Positions 21,643 through 35,238 of a DNA stretch of 64,000 nt are shown here, one piece after another. A program made the position numbers and the translations under genes. The notes under the pieces were generated by a model. It ran no database searches. It was not told where the DNA came from and saw only the letters and a program-made list of their open reading frames with translations. Numbering within the stretch: the first letter of the stretch is position 1; every line of letters begins with the position of its first letter. This DNA is from Ciborinia camelliae (lineage: Eukaryota > Ascomycota > Leotiomycetes > Helotiales > Sclerotiniaceae), in the NCBI GenBank assembly GCA_025890175.1, contig JANPYM010000010.1:1890427-1954426 (forward strand). Reading direction: 5' to 3'.

Positions 21643-24600
21643 ATGGGGGACAAAATGTCTTTCCTGGTCTTTGGGGACCAGTCATTGGACACGCATACTT
21701 TCTTGACCGACTTTTGTCAACATGGGAGACCAAGTGTGCTTTCGAGATCGTTCCTTGAGCAGGCTGGCTCTGCTCTTAGGGAAGAAATCGATAGATTACC
21801 AAGTCTTCTGCGAAACCGAATCCCAGAGTTCACCACCATCCTCGAGCTGAATAAATTATATCACGCTGGAAGCATCAGAAATCCTGCTGTAGACAGCGCC
21901 CTCTTGTTCATTGCTCAGCTATCCCAATATATTGAGTCAGTACAAATAATCTAGATAATCTGATCTGCTACTAACACAACTAATCAGTCGTTACGAGAAA
22001 GAACATGGAGATTGGACCAGTCCCGGTGAAACTTGCCTCGTTGGCTTGTGCACCGGGCTTTTTGCAGCAGCTGCAATTGCTTGCTCTCCATCAATATCCC
22101 AACTAATACCCATCGCTATTCAAGTGATGTTGATGGCATTCCGAACCGGAGCACACGTTGCAGCTCTTGCCGACCGACTTAACAACCGGTCAGAGTTACC
22201 AGAAAGCTGGACTTATGTCGTTCCGGCTGCCCAGGAGAGTGAAGTGAACTCCATACTTAGCGACTTTCACAAAGAAAATGTGCGTTATCATACTTTGATA
22301 TTCGACGGTTTTTACTGACTCTTTAAAGACAACACCTTTGGTAAATCAGGCATATATTAGTGCGGTAACCTCGAAAAGTATTGCGATAAGTGGACCTCCT
22401 TCTACTTTGAGATCCCTTTTTGCGTCTGAAAACTTCCATGCGAAACCAGTATCTATTCCCATTCACGGCCCCTATCATGCTCCTCATCTTCGTTCGAGTT
22501 TGAATGTGGAGCAAATTCTGCATTTGCAAGACGAAAAGGTCCGGAAAGCGCTTGGAAACCTAAAAACAAGATTCCCTGTAATGTCGTGCATGACTGGAAC
22601 TTGGTATACTGAGCAAGAGCCAGAATTGTTGCTCTCAGCAATTTTGCTCGAGATGTTGACAGAGCCAATATTGTTTAGCAAGATTCTCCAGGGCTGCGTG
22701 CAGAAAGCGGAAGAATTTCAAGGCCGAGAGTGTCTCATTATTCCGTTTGGTAAGAAGCCATTTTCGAGAATCTACATTTTTTAACCGCCCTTTCATTTCA
22801 TCTTAAAATAAATTGCGTCGGTTTGCTAATTTTGGGTAGGTCCTACTGGCGCGGCCAAGGTTTTAGCAACAGTCCTAGAATCTCAAACAGAGCTGGACAT
22901 TACTCTCCGATCACAGCAATCCGTAAACCAACAAGCGGCTAAGCAGCAAAATTCGACAGAAGTATCTCCTGGGAAATGCAAGCTTGCCATCGTCGGAATG
23001 GCGGGAAGATTTCCAGATGCCGCAAGCCACGAAAAACTATGGGAGTTGCTTGAAAATGGCTTGGATGTTCACCGGGAGGTGCCCAAGGACAGATTCGATG
23101 TTGCGACACATTTCGATCCCACAAGCAAAATCAGAAATACCAGCCATACTCCTTATGGGTGCTGGATTGAGAACCCAGGACTTTTCGATCCCAGATTTTT
23201 CAATATGTCTCCCCGAGAGGCATACCAGACCTGTCCCATGCAACGTCTTGGGCTCGCTACCGCATATGAAGCTTTGGAAATGGCTGGCTATGTTCCTAAC
23301 AGGACGCATTCTACTAAGCTTGATCGAATTGGTACATTTTACGGGCAAACGAGTGACGACTGGCGTGAAATAAATGCGGCCCAAGATGTGGATACGTATT
23401 TCATTACAGGAGGTGTAAGAGCTTTCGGGCCAGGCCGAATCAATTATCATTTCGGGTTTTCAGGACCATCTTTCAATATCGACACGGCTTGTTCCTCTAG
23501 CGCCGCTGCGCTCCAACTAGCCTGTACATCTTTGTGGGCTGGAGATTGTGATACAGCTGTTGTTGGTGGTCTCTCTTGTATGACAAACCCGGATATTTTT
23601 TCGGGACTTAGTCGAGGGCAGTTCTTATCAAAAAATGGGCCTTGTGCCACTTTTGACCACGATGCAGATGGATATTGCAGAGCAGATGGAATAGGTACTG
23701 TTATCATCAAGCGATTGGATTATGCATTAGCTGAGTAAGTTCTACCTTTAATTCCTGCTACGTTGTATCGAAAACTAATTATTTTCTTTTTCTTTTTTAT
23801 CAGCAAGGACAATGTTTTGGCTGTTATCCTTGGAAGTGCTACCAACCACTCAGCAGACGCCGTTTCAATCACTCACCCCCATGGAGGAACACAGGAAATC
23901 CTGTACAAGCGTATTTTGGCCAACGCGGGGGTTGATCCTAACGATATTGATTACGTGGAAATGCATGGTACCGGAACTCAGGCTGGAGATGGGACAGAGA
24001 TGAAATCTGTCACCAATGTTTTTGCCTCGGCAGAACGAAAGAGAAGATCTGATCAACCGCTGTATCTTGGTGCTGTGAAGGCAAATGTTGGGCATGGTGA
24101 AGCTGCATCTGGTGTCACCGCTCTCATCAAATGCTTGATGATGTTACAAAAGAACTCCATACCTCCTCACGTTGGTATCAAGAAGACGATCAATCAAGGA
24201 TTTCCCAAGGATCTCGCGGAACGAAATGTACATATTGCCTTCAAGAATACGCCACTCCCCAGAAAGAGGTCAGGTGCTCCACGACGCATATTTGTCAACA
24301 ATTTCAGCGCTGCTGGTGGAAATACCGGATTGCTACTTGAAGATGCACCCGACCTACCTGCCAAAGTTGCTGACCCTCGTTCCACGCATGTCATTGCCAT
24401 CACTGCTAAGTCCAAGTCTGCTATGCTTAACAACGCAGAGCGTCTGATATCTTACCTCGAACGAAACAGAGATATCAATATTGCGGATTTGGCATACACC
24501 ACTACTGCACGTAGAATACAACATAAATGGAGAATGACAGTGACTGCAAGCGAAACATCCGAAGTCTCGACAGCCCTGAAATCCAAGCTGCACGAACAAT

Positions 24601-27600
24601 TCATTCCGGTTCTACCAGAACCACCGAAAGTTGCATTTTTATTCACAGGCCAGGGATCTCAGTACGCAGCAATGGGTCGCGAGCTGTTCGAAAATTCATC
24701 GCTGTTCAAGGAAACTATTATGGAATTCGATAATATTGCTACAGTTCTTGGATTTCCATCATTCATATCCTTGATCAATGGCAGCATAGCTGACGCTCAA
24801 GGCTTGTCACCTGTGATGGTACAACTTGCTATCGTGTGCTTGGAAATGACAATGGCTCGACTCTGGGAATCTTGGGGCATCAAGCCTTCTGTTGTGATCG
24901 GTCATAGTCTGGGCGAATATGCTGCACTCAATGTCGCTGGAATCTTATCTGCCAGTGACACCATTTATTTGGTTGGAAGACGAGCACAACTGTTGATTGA
25001 AAAATGTACTGCCGGGACTCATGCAATGCTTGCAGTTCAAGGGTCGAGATCAGCAGTGACGGAAGCACTTGAGGAGATCGGTACACCTGTGAACATCGCT
25101 TGCATCAATAGTACTCGAGAGACTGTTCTGAGTGGCGAGGCTGCTGAGATATCCCAAGTTTCCGATCGACTATGTAACTCCGGTTTCAAGTGCACACAAC
25201 TCAAAGTCCCATTCGCCTTTCACTCAGCTCAAGTCGAGCCTATTTTGGACCAATTCGAAAAATTGGCTGAATCTGTACATTTCGGTAAAGAGAAGGTTTC
25301 TCTCATCTCGTCCCTACTTGGGAGATGCCTTGACGACTCTGAGACCATTGACGCTGCTTATCTTCGCAATCATGCTAGGCAGCCCGTCAATTTCTTAGAT
25401 GGTCTTGTCTCTGCCCAAAACTCTGGAATTATAGACGAGAAGACAGTATGGCTTGAGGTAGGACCTCATCCAGTATGTTTGGGACTGGTGAAAGCAACAG
25501 TCGGCACTTCTACTGTTGCAGCTCCATCACTTCGTAGAAACGAAAGTGCATACAAGACTCTTAGCAACAGCCTGAGTGTCTTGCACACCGCTGGTCTTGA
25601 AATTGACTGGAATGAATATCACCGAGACTTTAATGACTCTGTCCATCTTCTCGACTTGCCCACATATGCATTCGACGACAAGAACTATTGGATTCAGTAC
25701 GAGGGAGACTGGTGCTTGACAAAGGGAGAACTACCCGGCAAAGCTTCCCTTCTGCTGGAGCCTCCCAAACCTAAGCTTTCAACTTCCACCATTCATTCTG
25801 TCATCAGCGAAAAGGTTGATGGAGACGTTGCTGTAGTTACTGCGGAATCTGATCTGGCACGAGCTGATCTTCGTGGAGTCGTGACTGGTCATCTCGTAAA
25901 TGGAGCCATGTTGTGCCCATCAGTAAGTACCACCCTCGGAAAGAATTGCACAAGCTAACATATTTTAGTCTTTGTACGCAGATATGGCCATGACTTTATG
26001 CGAGTATGCCTATAAACTTGTCCGACCTGATGTCAAGAATCTAGGAATCGATGTTGGAAGAATGAAGGTACCTAAACCACTGATAGCTGACCCTCAAGGA
26101 AAATCCCAAGTTCTCACACTCACTGCCACTATCAATGCCGCAACTGGTCGTGCTGATCTTCTATTTTCAACGGGGACCGATAAAGCTCGAGTCGAACACG
26201 CAAATTGTCAAGTCTTCTTTGGCGACACCGAAGAGTATCATGCCGACTTCCAACGAACTGCTTACCTCATTCAGTCACGGATTGATTGGTTACAAGAGGC
26301 CGAACGAAGCGGTAAAGCTTCAAAAATTGGTCGTGGTCTTGCCTACAAGCTTTTTTCTGCATTGGTTGATTACGATCAGAAATATCGTGGCATGGAAGAG
26401 GTTATTCTCGACAGCATGAAGATGGAAGCTACATCGCGTGTCGTGTTCCAAACTACAGAGAAAGATGGAACATTCAAATGCAGCCCGTACTGGATTGATA
26501 GCGTGGCACACATTTCTGGGTTTATTGTCAATGGCTCAGATGCCGTCGATTCACGTGAAAAGGTCTACATCTCACATGGTTGGGAATCTTTGAAATTTGC
26601 CGAACCTCTCAGTGCGGAAAAGACCTACCGCTCTTACGTCAGGATGCAGCAGCGCAAGGACAAGACCATGGCAGGCGATGTCTACGTTTTTGATGGGGAT
26701 ACAATCATTGGTATGGTCGGCGGGCTAGCTTTCCAAGCCATTCCTCGAAAGGTTCTCAACATGTTCTTGCCTCCAGTAGGTGCTGCAGCTTCTGCTACGA
26801 AGCCAGCTCCCGCACCTCGGGCACCTCAACCTTCCAAGACTTCGAATGCAAAGGTTGTCAAAAAGACACAAGTTACCAAGGCCAATATCACCAAAGTCAA
26901 CCAAAAGCTCTTGTCTGTTACTTCTCAGGTTATGGACATTCTCGCATTAGAAGTTGGCGTCACGCTTGACGAGCTTGTTGATAACATTGCTTTCACCGAT
27001 CTCGGAGTCGACTCCCTCATGGCCTTGACAGTATGCGGAAGATTACGAGAAGAATTAGACATTGATATTAATTCTAACGAATTCATCAACTATTCCAATA
27101 TTGGATCTTTCAAGTCATTCTTATCGCAATTCGAAGGGAAACCACCTGCTGCCTACAGTGAAGATCCAAGTTCACCCGTGACAACACCGAGTCCTGGGGA
27201 GTCAGTGCACGATCCACAAGACGATTCAGAGTTCACAGATCCTTCAGATGACGATGTCTCCGCCACTGGTGCTGCTGTAGACAACCTCGGTGATATCATT
27301 AGAGTTACAATCGCGGAGGAAATGGCGATCGATGTTCTAGAAGTTGCAAGTTGTCCTGATCTCGCATCTCTTGGCATGGATTCACTGATGGCTCTTACTG
27401 TGCTTGGTCGATTGAGAGAGAAGACGGGACTCTCGCTTCCATCTGATCTTTTCCAAGTCAACCAGACCATCCGCGATATTGAAAAGGCTCTCAATGTTGA
27501 AGCACCCTCGAAACCAAAGCCGAAGCCGAAGCCTAAGACCCCATCTGAAAAGCCAAAGCCAGCCACGCCGGCAGTGACCACCATTGTTCCTACTGTGCAG

Positions 27601-28447
27601 GCCACACCTCAAAGAGTAGCCAATTCAATCTTACTCCAAGGAAATATGAGGAAAGCTAGCAAGTACCTTTGGATTGTGCCCGATGGAAGTGGGTCCGCAA
27701 CCTCATACATTGAAATCCCAACTCTTTCGTCCGATGTTGCTGTTTTTGGTTTGAACTCACCTTTTATGAAGACGCCTGAAGAATTCACTTGTGGTGTAGA
27801 CGGTATGGCGACACATTATATCAAGGAGATGAAGCGTCGCCAGCCAACAGGGCCCTATCTATTAGCCGGATGGAGTGCTGGTGGTGTTATCGCCTATGAA
27901 GTCGTCAACCAACTCACCAAGAACAATGAAGTTGTCGACAAGCTTATTCTCATTGATACTCCATGTCCCGATATCATTGAACCTCTTCCTACATCACTGC
28001 ATGCTTGGTTCGCTTCCATTGGTCTTCTCGGCGACGGTGATCCAAGCAAAGTTCCAGAATGGCTTCTTCCTCATTTTGCTTCTTCTGTTCAAGCTCTATC
28101 GACTTACATGCCAGAGCCAATCCACCCTAAGAAGGTGCCGCATGTAATGGCTATTTGGTGTGAAGATGGCGTTTGCAAATTACCAACGGATCCACGACCG
28201 GATCCTTTCCCATATGGCCACGCTCAATTCTTGTTAGATAATAGAACGGATTTTGGACCTTATATTTGGGATAAGTATCTGGGCAACGAAAGGTTTGTGG
28301 TCAGACATATGCCAGGAAATCATTTCTCTATGATGCATGCACCTCATGTAAGTTTAAGCTTTACTACTATTTGCAATAATCACATGCTAACTATGTCCCT
28401 AGGTAAAACTTCTAGGAGATTTCATGAGAGAGGCTCTCATGATGTGA
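21643..28447 (+). CDS. Non-reducing iterative polyketide synthase, SAT-KS-AT-PT-ACP-ACP-TE
   Basis: About 2147 residues from seven exons: 21643-21935, 21988-22279, 22329-22749, 22840-23734, 23804-25922, 25969-28347 and 28403-28447. All six introns (46-90 nt) are GT-AG and in frame. All expected catalytic residues are visible. Starter-unit transacylase: GLCTG with Cys119. Ketosynthase: Cys553 in DTACSSS, His688 in HGTGT, His731. Malonyl transferase: Ser1002 in GHSLGEY, His1107. Product template: His1330 ([10 protein letters not shown]), Asp1517. Two acyl carriers: Ser1689 and Ser1812, each in an LGxDSLMAL context. Thioesterase/Claisen cyclase: Ser1976 in GWSAGG, Asp2003, His2125. There is no reductive domain. 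The double ACP plus TE layout is that of wA/PKS1-type synthases that make naphthopyrones, tetrahydroxynaphthalene and related aromatics. Product, chain length and cyclisation mode cannot be read here. Start at 21643 gives a complete SAT N-terminus. Confidence 0.96.
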
Positions 28448-31400
28448 TCGAATAGATTTTCTTTTTTGTGTCTTGTAATAGAACTTGGTGGTGCTCGTTT
28501 GGGTGGATGCTTTTGTTCTTGACGATTTTCCTGCTTTCCATATGAATATCACTTTCACTACTGGTGTCTATGTCAAATAGCTAAATGTAACCACTGCATT
28601 TACATATACGAGACTGAAACATCCTCTGTTACGTATCTTGTCCTCTTGCAAACATTCTATGATTCATTGCTTTCTTCAAATCCATTATACTCGCGCAGAG
28701 CGGTGTGGATCTCGCGAACTATCTCAACATCCCAACAGAATCTTACTTAGCATTTGAATGGATCAATGAACTAGATACGAAGTATAATCCAATGCAATAA
28801 AACGTTATCTCAGCGAAGTCTCATGTGCGAGTCGAATACCTCCCAGCCGCCCCCACGCGATTGCACCCCACAATCATCCCTACCTATATGTGCATCAATA
28901 TATAGGCACTTCGCGTCCCCAAATGCGGTAGACAGTATGCACACCCCTAGCCACCAATATATAACCGCATTGATCCTGCAGCTTACGCTAGACAATCCTG
29001 GTTGACCCCACCCACATTATATGTTGTACTCCGTAGTACGACCTACTCTATTCCTCTCTTTCGGGTTCGAAAATAGGGTTGCAATACAGTAGGGTTCAGG
29101 GAAATATAATGCTGGAAGAAAACCCCTGTATGATGGATGATATTGAAGATTACTGATCAAAGATAAGATGGTGCATTCCGTTATATCTCAACCATATCAG
29201 GAAATAGTAAACCATAGCAATTTTTTGGGTTAGGTGAATTCTTTGAAGATCGTCAAAGCGGATAACCACTTTTGCTTCGCTTTCGCAAAGCAAGGGGTTG
29301 AAATAGGTTTGGTGGGCCCCAACAGTAATTGCGTTGCGAGCTGAGATTGAGACGGCAGACGGAAAATATGTACTCAAAAAGCTTGTCTAAGTCGTATTGC
29401 ATATGCAAGCTTGAAGTATAGTTTATTATGGAGAAATGAAGCACTTCATTGGTCAATATAAAAAAGGTTTCATATAACACCATAGCTGAAGGTCTAGAAT
29501 GCCGTTGCAACGGTAAGGCGGTATAGCCTAAACTTTTAGCATGATTTTCGGTTCCTTCCGAGGATAATATATAATAGATGCGATTGGATAAGGATTGGAA
29601 TATAGCATGAGTTTGCTATTGGTCGGTTTGTAGGATTATTATGAGCCGATAGAAGTCATGTTTTAACATGTGAGCTTCATATGAACGGGATTGTGTGCAT
29701 ATCCTATCCCTTGTTAGTACATAGACTAAGAGGACTCGAGAAATCGAAGGTAAACTTTATTGATGGCGAATATCATCAAATGCCACGAGAACCATTTACA
29801 GTTTGATAGCGCGCCTCATGAATATTGGATGATGGAGGACTTGAGATAGAAAACAGCAATCAGCTTGCCTCTCATCATTGTTAGTAAAATGACAGGCATC
29901 AAGTGTGGCTCCATGGGGGTCTTGACTCCATAATCAGATCATCAGATAAAATTGTGCCTCTAACGACCATCTGACAGACCAAAAGTCTCCATTAGCTCTA
30001 TCCGTTTGATGGTCAGCGAGCCGCCCGCCTTCCAACGACATCGTTCTACATGCTGTCAGTCTTGAGGCTGGCTCATGGAAACTTCACCACTATTTCCATG
30101 GTACTTAATCAACTTGTTTCCTTTCAATCTCTCTCATACAGTGCTCACTTTGCAAGTCACTGTCAGCCTTTAGTGGTCGGGGAAGGACTTACTGTAATTA
30201 ATACGAAGGTTGGCTTGAATATATCAATACCAAGATCATGGGCTGATAATCGCCAAGAATAAGGTCCATCTCAATGAATGCTCTTGCAGAGATTTACTGT
30301 GCAATGGGGGAAGGCTATCCAATGCCGCAAGGGCGGCATTGCATCAAGTAGACAAAATTTGGTTCGGTATCCAATACCGTCCTTTTAATGAATATCGCAG
30401 TGCATTTCCGCAGCTTTGATCCTCGAATTCGTTTCATAGTTGATCATGGTGTATAATCATCGAGTCATCGACGACAGTACGGAGTGCCACAATTAATTCT
30501 GCTGATGCGGGCAAGAGAATCCTCATTTCACTTGAAATTATCGATCGATTCACAGAGATCAGCTGTCAGAGTGATAGCCTCCCGCTTCACTACGAGAATT
30601 TCTGTCCCGAGTAACGCTTCAGGTTTCTAGCAGTTGCGACTTGAATGTGGCAGTGTTGTCCAGGTAATTATGCCAGTGTTCGGAGAATGACCTGCGGCTG
30701 ACTGGCAATGCTACCATTCCGGCATCGATATTGCTCCCCGAGCCTGATAAGAGATGGTTTACCTGTTAGGGTGTTAATTTGTTTACATTTTTAAAGTGGT
30801 GGGTTGTCCCTATACGATCTTACTTGCATGGACGGCTAACTGGACCTGGTCTAGGGCTGGAAAATGCAGCTTGTTCGGAATCGTATATCCAGGATGTCTG
30901 GGAACGAGACGATGGAATCGCAAAGATGTGAAATTCTCCGAATAGCCTTATATTTTTCGATCGAATGAATTAAATTTAAGGTTGCGGATTTTTATTTTAA
31001 CGTTTATCATATGCTTTTGCTAATTGACTAGACTGACCAATCAATAAGGGTAACCGTTAATTAACACGTGCGTAGCTTCCTTAGCCGACGCTAGTGCTCT
31101 GTCTGGCATATACGCTAGTACATACCCACTTCTATATAGATTCTCGTCTATTATACTTACTTCTTTTACTTCTATTAATATTAGTGGAGTATCGAAGGAG
31201 TATAATTCTTCTAAAAAAAGGGAATATAATAGATTGCTTTATAAGATTTAAATAGATTATTATATAAATGAATCGAAACTGTTATTTGATGTAACCAAAT
31301 TAACCGTAAACATTTATTTCATCGTCAATTGGTATTGGTAGCCTGTCATCATCACTTACCGAAGTTTGAGAAATGCTACCTTAAGTTCTGATCACGAGGA

Positions 31401-32132
31401 CAAAAGGTGATCGGCTTAAAAGATGGTTTTCAAAGCCGAGTGGCTTCTCACAAACCAATCGTCTTGTTTACATATGAGACTAGCTTTTACACTTCATAAC
31501 TGACACCAAGCTGTGTGGCGGAATCCCCCACCGGATGTCCGGGGAATTCCCAATGGATCCTATTTGTAAGAACTTACCAATTTATGAAAGTAAACATTAC
31601 CATACTCTGGTATTCTCAACCAAGCTCATATGCTTCCGACCCGAGGGTATGATTGCAAACTTGAATTGCCTCAGACTGATAAGCACCCCTGACCTCCCTT
31701 CTTGCCGCCCCAATACCAACAGGTCTCCAGAATTTGAGATAAGAAGTATACATTAGCATCAATGCTACTGTAGATCTGCATCCCAATGCCCATCCTGTAT
31801 CTATTCCAACTTCTTGATCAAGATCTTTATTCCCGTCTACCGGTGCATGCATATATATGTATGTATATGAGCCCAACCTTTCCACGGAGTTTCACTAGAA
31901 GTAGTTCAAATCACGATGAAGATCAGGAATGGTGGCATTCGAACGCGCGTCTGTAATGAAATTGAATTCTTGGACCCCAAGAACTCCCCAGGCTGTGTAA
32001 ATCTAGAATTGAGTTTTGCGATAGCGTAAAGTAACGTAGCATGTCAGAAACTCCCAAATTTCAACGTGAGAATAACTCTATCCCCCGAAATATTCAAGTC
32101 CGAGACTCCTATAGAAATGCCGATTCAATGCT
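28448..32132. other. Gene-free stretch between PKS and regulator
   Basis: No gene that I can support. It contains the PKS 3' end, AT-rich DNA (notably 31140-31300) and one small perfect hairpin at 30321-30340 (aatgccgc, 4-nt loop, gcggcatt). The PKS and the regulator converge on this stretch, so no promoter is required in it. Confidence 0.6.
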
Positions 32133-35100
32133 CTAGGTATTCTGCAGCATGATTTCCATGTTCCAATTCTTCGAAAATGCCAATAACTTTCTCCTTATTC
32201 CGTCCGACACGGGTAGTGTAACACCGAAGTCGAGTAAAGAGATACAGTGATTCATAACATCGTTAGGATTTTGGAGTTCCACGTATCCGTCTCCCTTACT
32301 TAGCACTGGAACGCCTTCCCCATTCCAGAGATAAGATTTGACAGATGGATGATCGGGTGATACTGCATCGATCGGAAATAGCGGACCTTTCTCTAGTTTT
32401 TGCGTATATGTTTCATTGCGTGAAACACTTGCAAGCCACAGCATCATAGTCACACGGTAGATAGCCACCGACCACCAGCGTGGACGTCCTTCTTTTGGCA
32501 TCGAAGTCACGAGACGAATGACTTGTCCACAATGGAAAATAGCTTCCCCTGAATTGTATATGCATCTTTTGTAACGAAGAGAAAGCTCCGAGCTTGAGCC
32601 ATCAAAATCTTCCTTTCGTGCTAGGCGCTCAATCTCCGGGAAGAATGTTACCGCATTCAGACTTATGAGGTGATACAGCACAAGATTAGCTACAGTAATC
32701 TGGCAATTTGGGTCATTTTTGGTATGGAATTCGCACAAATCATACCATATCTGGAGTAATGACTGGGCTTCCTCGAGACGTAGTAAGTTAGATGCCTTTG
32801 TGACAGTTCTAGTTCCTTGCCGGGAGCTGTACACTTCGGAATGAAAACTCAAAGCTTGGTGGAGATGACATAATGAGCTATGAAGGGGGTGAAGGAGAAG
32901 TTTCAACTGTAGTGGACATAATTGCCCATGCCGACGTTCGATATTGTCGGACAGCATGTCTCGGAATAGATCACACAGTGACGGCCCGACAGGTGGTATT
33001 CCAATCGAATTCGGATTCAAAAGCCAGTCAGTGCCGATATTAGTTTGTTGTAGAATTGTTGCCCATTCGTTCGAGTCTTTAGCAAGCCATAAGCACTCTA
33101 ATGCAGGCATTGGAGTCTCAAGTTCTGTGATTGACATGATGGGTGCGGTATCATGAAATAAGCTCAGCTCTTGGTCCACCATGACCCAGTTGTAGACCAA
33201 CCTAAAATTATTGTCAACCTCCGTATGATTGTAATCCACACAACTAATATGGGATTTGACTGTATTGCAATAGATTTGATTTTTGGGATGCGAATTTACC
33301 TGCTTTTCTTTTCCCTCTGTAGCCATATTTTCCACTGCTGGTCCGGATTCGAGGCTTCGTGAAAAGAGGGTGTCATTGGTATGTGAGGTTCCAACATGCC
33401 AGCATGTTTCAACATCTGGGCTCAATAAATCAGTACAAGATGAAGTATTAGTCGTAGTAAAAGCTTACCGCGAGATACATCCCTCGTTGTGCCATAGCTA
33501 GATTCATGTGAGAAGCATCGCCACCCCATGCACCTAGTATCGTGAACAACAGCGCACATTTAAATACCACAGGATCAGCTGATAAATCAACGTTCTTCTC
33601 AATCACCTTGAAGAGCGATATACGACAAGCTTCAGTCAACCCCGCTGTCAAACATCTCGCTTCGGCTGTTGGGAGAACTGCTGCACCGTGCGCTATCATT
33701 AATAATAGAAGTAAAGTCGATGTTTGATTGTTGAGCATTAATTCGTTTGGATCAAGCTTGCCACCATTAACCAGGGTGTAATATGGAGCTAAACTTCGAA
33801 CGTGACTTCTAAGGAAATACTCCAAAACATTTGATGGAGGTAGGACAAGAAAATTAAATCCCTGATCAGGATTTGCATATTTTGAAGATTTTGGCCAACC
33901 TTTCAACCCTCCTCGATGCGTTTCAAGAGCCGTATGAAGGAAGCTCTGGGTGATGGCAATTATCCGATCTCTAGTACTTGCACTCACGGGAATAACTGAT
34001 ATTCCATTTCCGTACTGAATCTCGGTTGGTTCCATATCGTTATCTAATGACTCCCATGTGGCATCATGCTTCGAGTGTTGTTCCAGGTTCTCGAGGTATG
34101 CAATAGCTGTTCGTGCCGAAGGCCCGGGAATCAATCTAGGATTACATCGTGCGAGAGGCCATGCCGATTCAGCAGCTATGAGGAGCTCAAAGTCCATGGC
34201 ATTGTTATCGGTCAAGATTGGAACCGCATTGTCGATGAGTTTAACAGGGCGGTTTGCTTCTGAATGGGAAGAAATGCTGACACTCTTGTTATGTGACATT
34301 GATGGAGATGGATGCAAAGACCCAGAAAATATTGGCTCTGAATTTGATGAGGTATCGCTCGACTCCAGGAAGTTAGGCGTGACTAAACTGCTGGACATTT
34401 CGGATCCTATAGGGTATATTTCAAGGTCTAAGGGATAATGACTCCAGGCCATCAAGTCCTGGTAGTTGATGTTTCCATTCATAGAGTCTGTGTTGCCGAA
34501 AATCGAGTGTTCCATACCTCCAAGGCTTTCCCCAGTGGAAGGTCCGAAACTATCGACGGTGAAATGTAAATCTTGTACAGGATATCCAGTCTTTCCTGAT
34601 GTTACTCCCGTAAACTGTGGGTCTATGGTAGCTTCTGTGGGACTGACTTTTGTCTCTGGTAGTGTTTCTTTTGGTGTTGTGTCCTGATCCATGGGGTCAT
34701 GCGGTGGCTCTTGAGATGGTGGTGTCTTTTTGTGCGAGTTTGAGGACCGATTCGCAGCCTTTGATGAACGTCGGGCATATCTACTCGCGCATGGTAGATT
34801 TTTCTCAGCACATCTTGAGCATGGAACTCTTTTATCGCAACCGGTCTTCGCATTAGCGCAATTGATACATGCAATTGGTGTTCGGCCGTTGACTGTTGGA
34901 ACACCACCCGGCAATGGCTCCATGGGATCCTTTGCTTCATGATATGTGGAGTGATGCCTTTGTAAGAGATCTCTGGAAGTCAAGCATTAGTGGAGCTCAA
35001 GTCTTGACATGGCAACAATACGATTTTGTGAATACCTTCTCGGAAAGGACAGTTGACACAAGGTACACCTATGTGGCTTTACGTTTGTATCTGTGGAAGG

Positions 35101-35238
35101 TAAATCATCTTAGTTAACAGCTCTCATACAAGGCTAGATCAGAATCTTTTGTTACTTACGACTCGGTATATGTCTCTCAAGATGTTCTTTCCGAGTGAAA
35201 CTCTTTCCGCAATAAGTGCAAAAAATCATATTCTCCAT
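32133..35238 (-). CDS. Transcription factor with two C2H2 fingers and a Zn(II)2Cys6 domain (CMR1/Pig1 type)
   Basis: Five exons on the minus strand: 35160-35238, 35036-35090, 33469-34972, 33300-33415 and 32133-33201. They give about 940 residues with all junctions in frame. Exon 1 carries CTYCGKSFTRKEHLERH, whose last histidine comes from the exon 1-2 junction. Exons 2-3 carry a second finger (CTLCQLSFPRRDLLQRHHSTYH). Zn2Cys6 cysteines follow at residues 80-106 with spacing C-x2-C-x6-C-x5-C-x2-C-x6-C. The rest is a Ser/Thr/Pro-rich linker and a large fungal regulator domain (YNWVMVDQELSLFHD is visible). This combined finger architecture is typical of the CMR1/Pig1/BMR1 regulators of fungal pigment synthases. 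It is therefore the best candidate for the pathway-specific activator of the neighbouring PKS. The start could be either of two nearby in-frame ATGs (35238 or 35229). Confidence 0.92.

Noticed and set aside
30321..30340. Small perfect hairpin between PKS and regulator
   Set aside because: An 8-bp stem with a 4-nt loop is expected by chance in several kilobases of spacer; no sign of a terminator or element.
21643..35238. Classification as a DHN-melanin cluster
   Set aside because: PKS layout and regulator type fit, but no THN reductase or scytalone dehydratase is present in the window, and monooxygenases occupy the tailoring positions.
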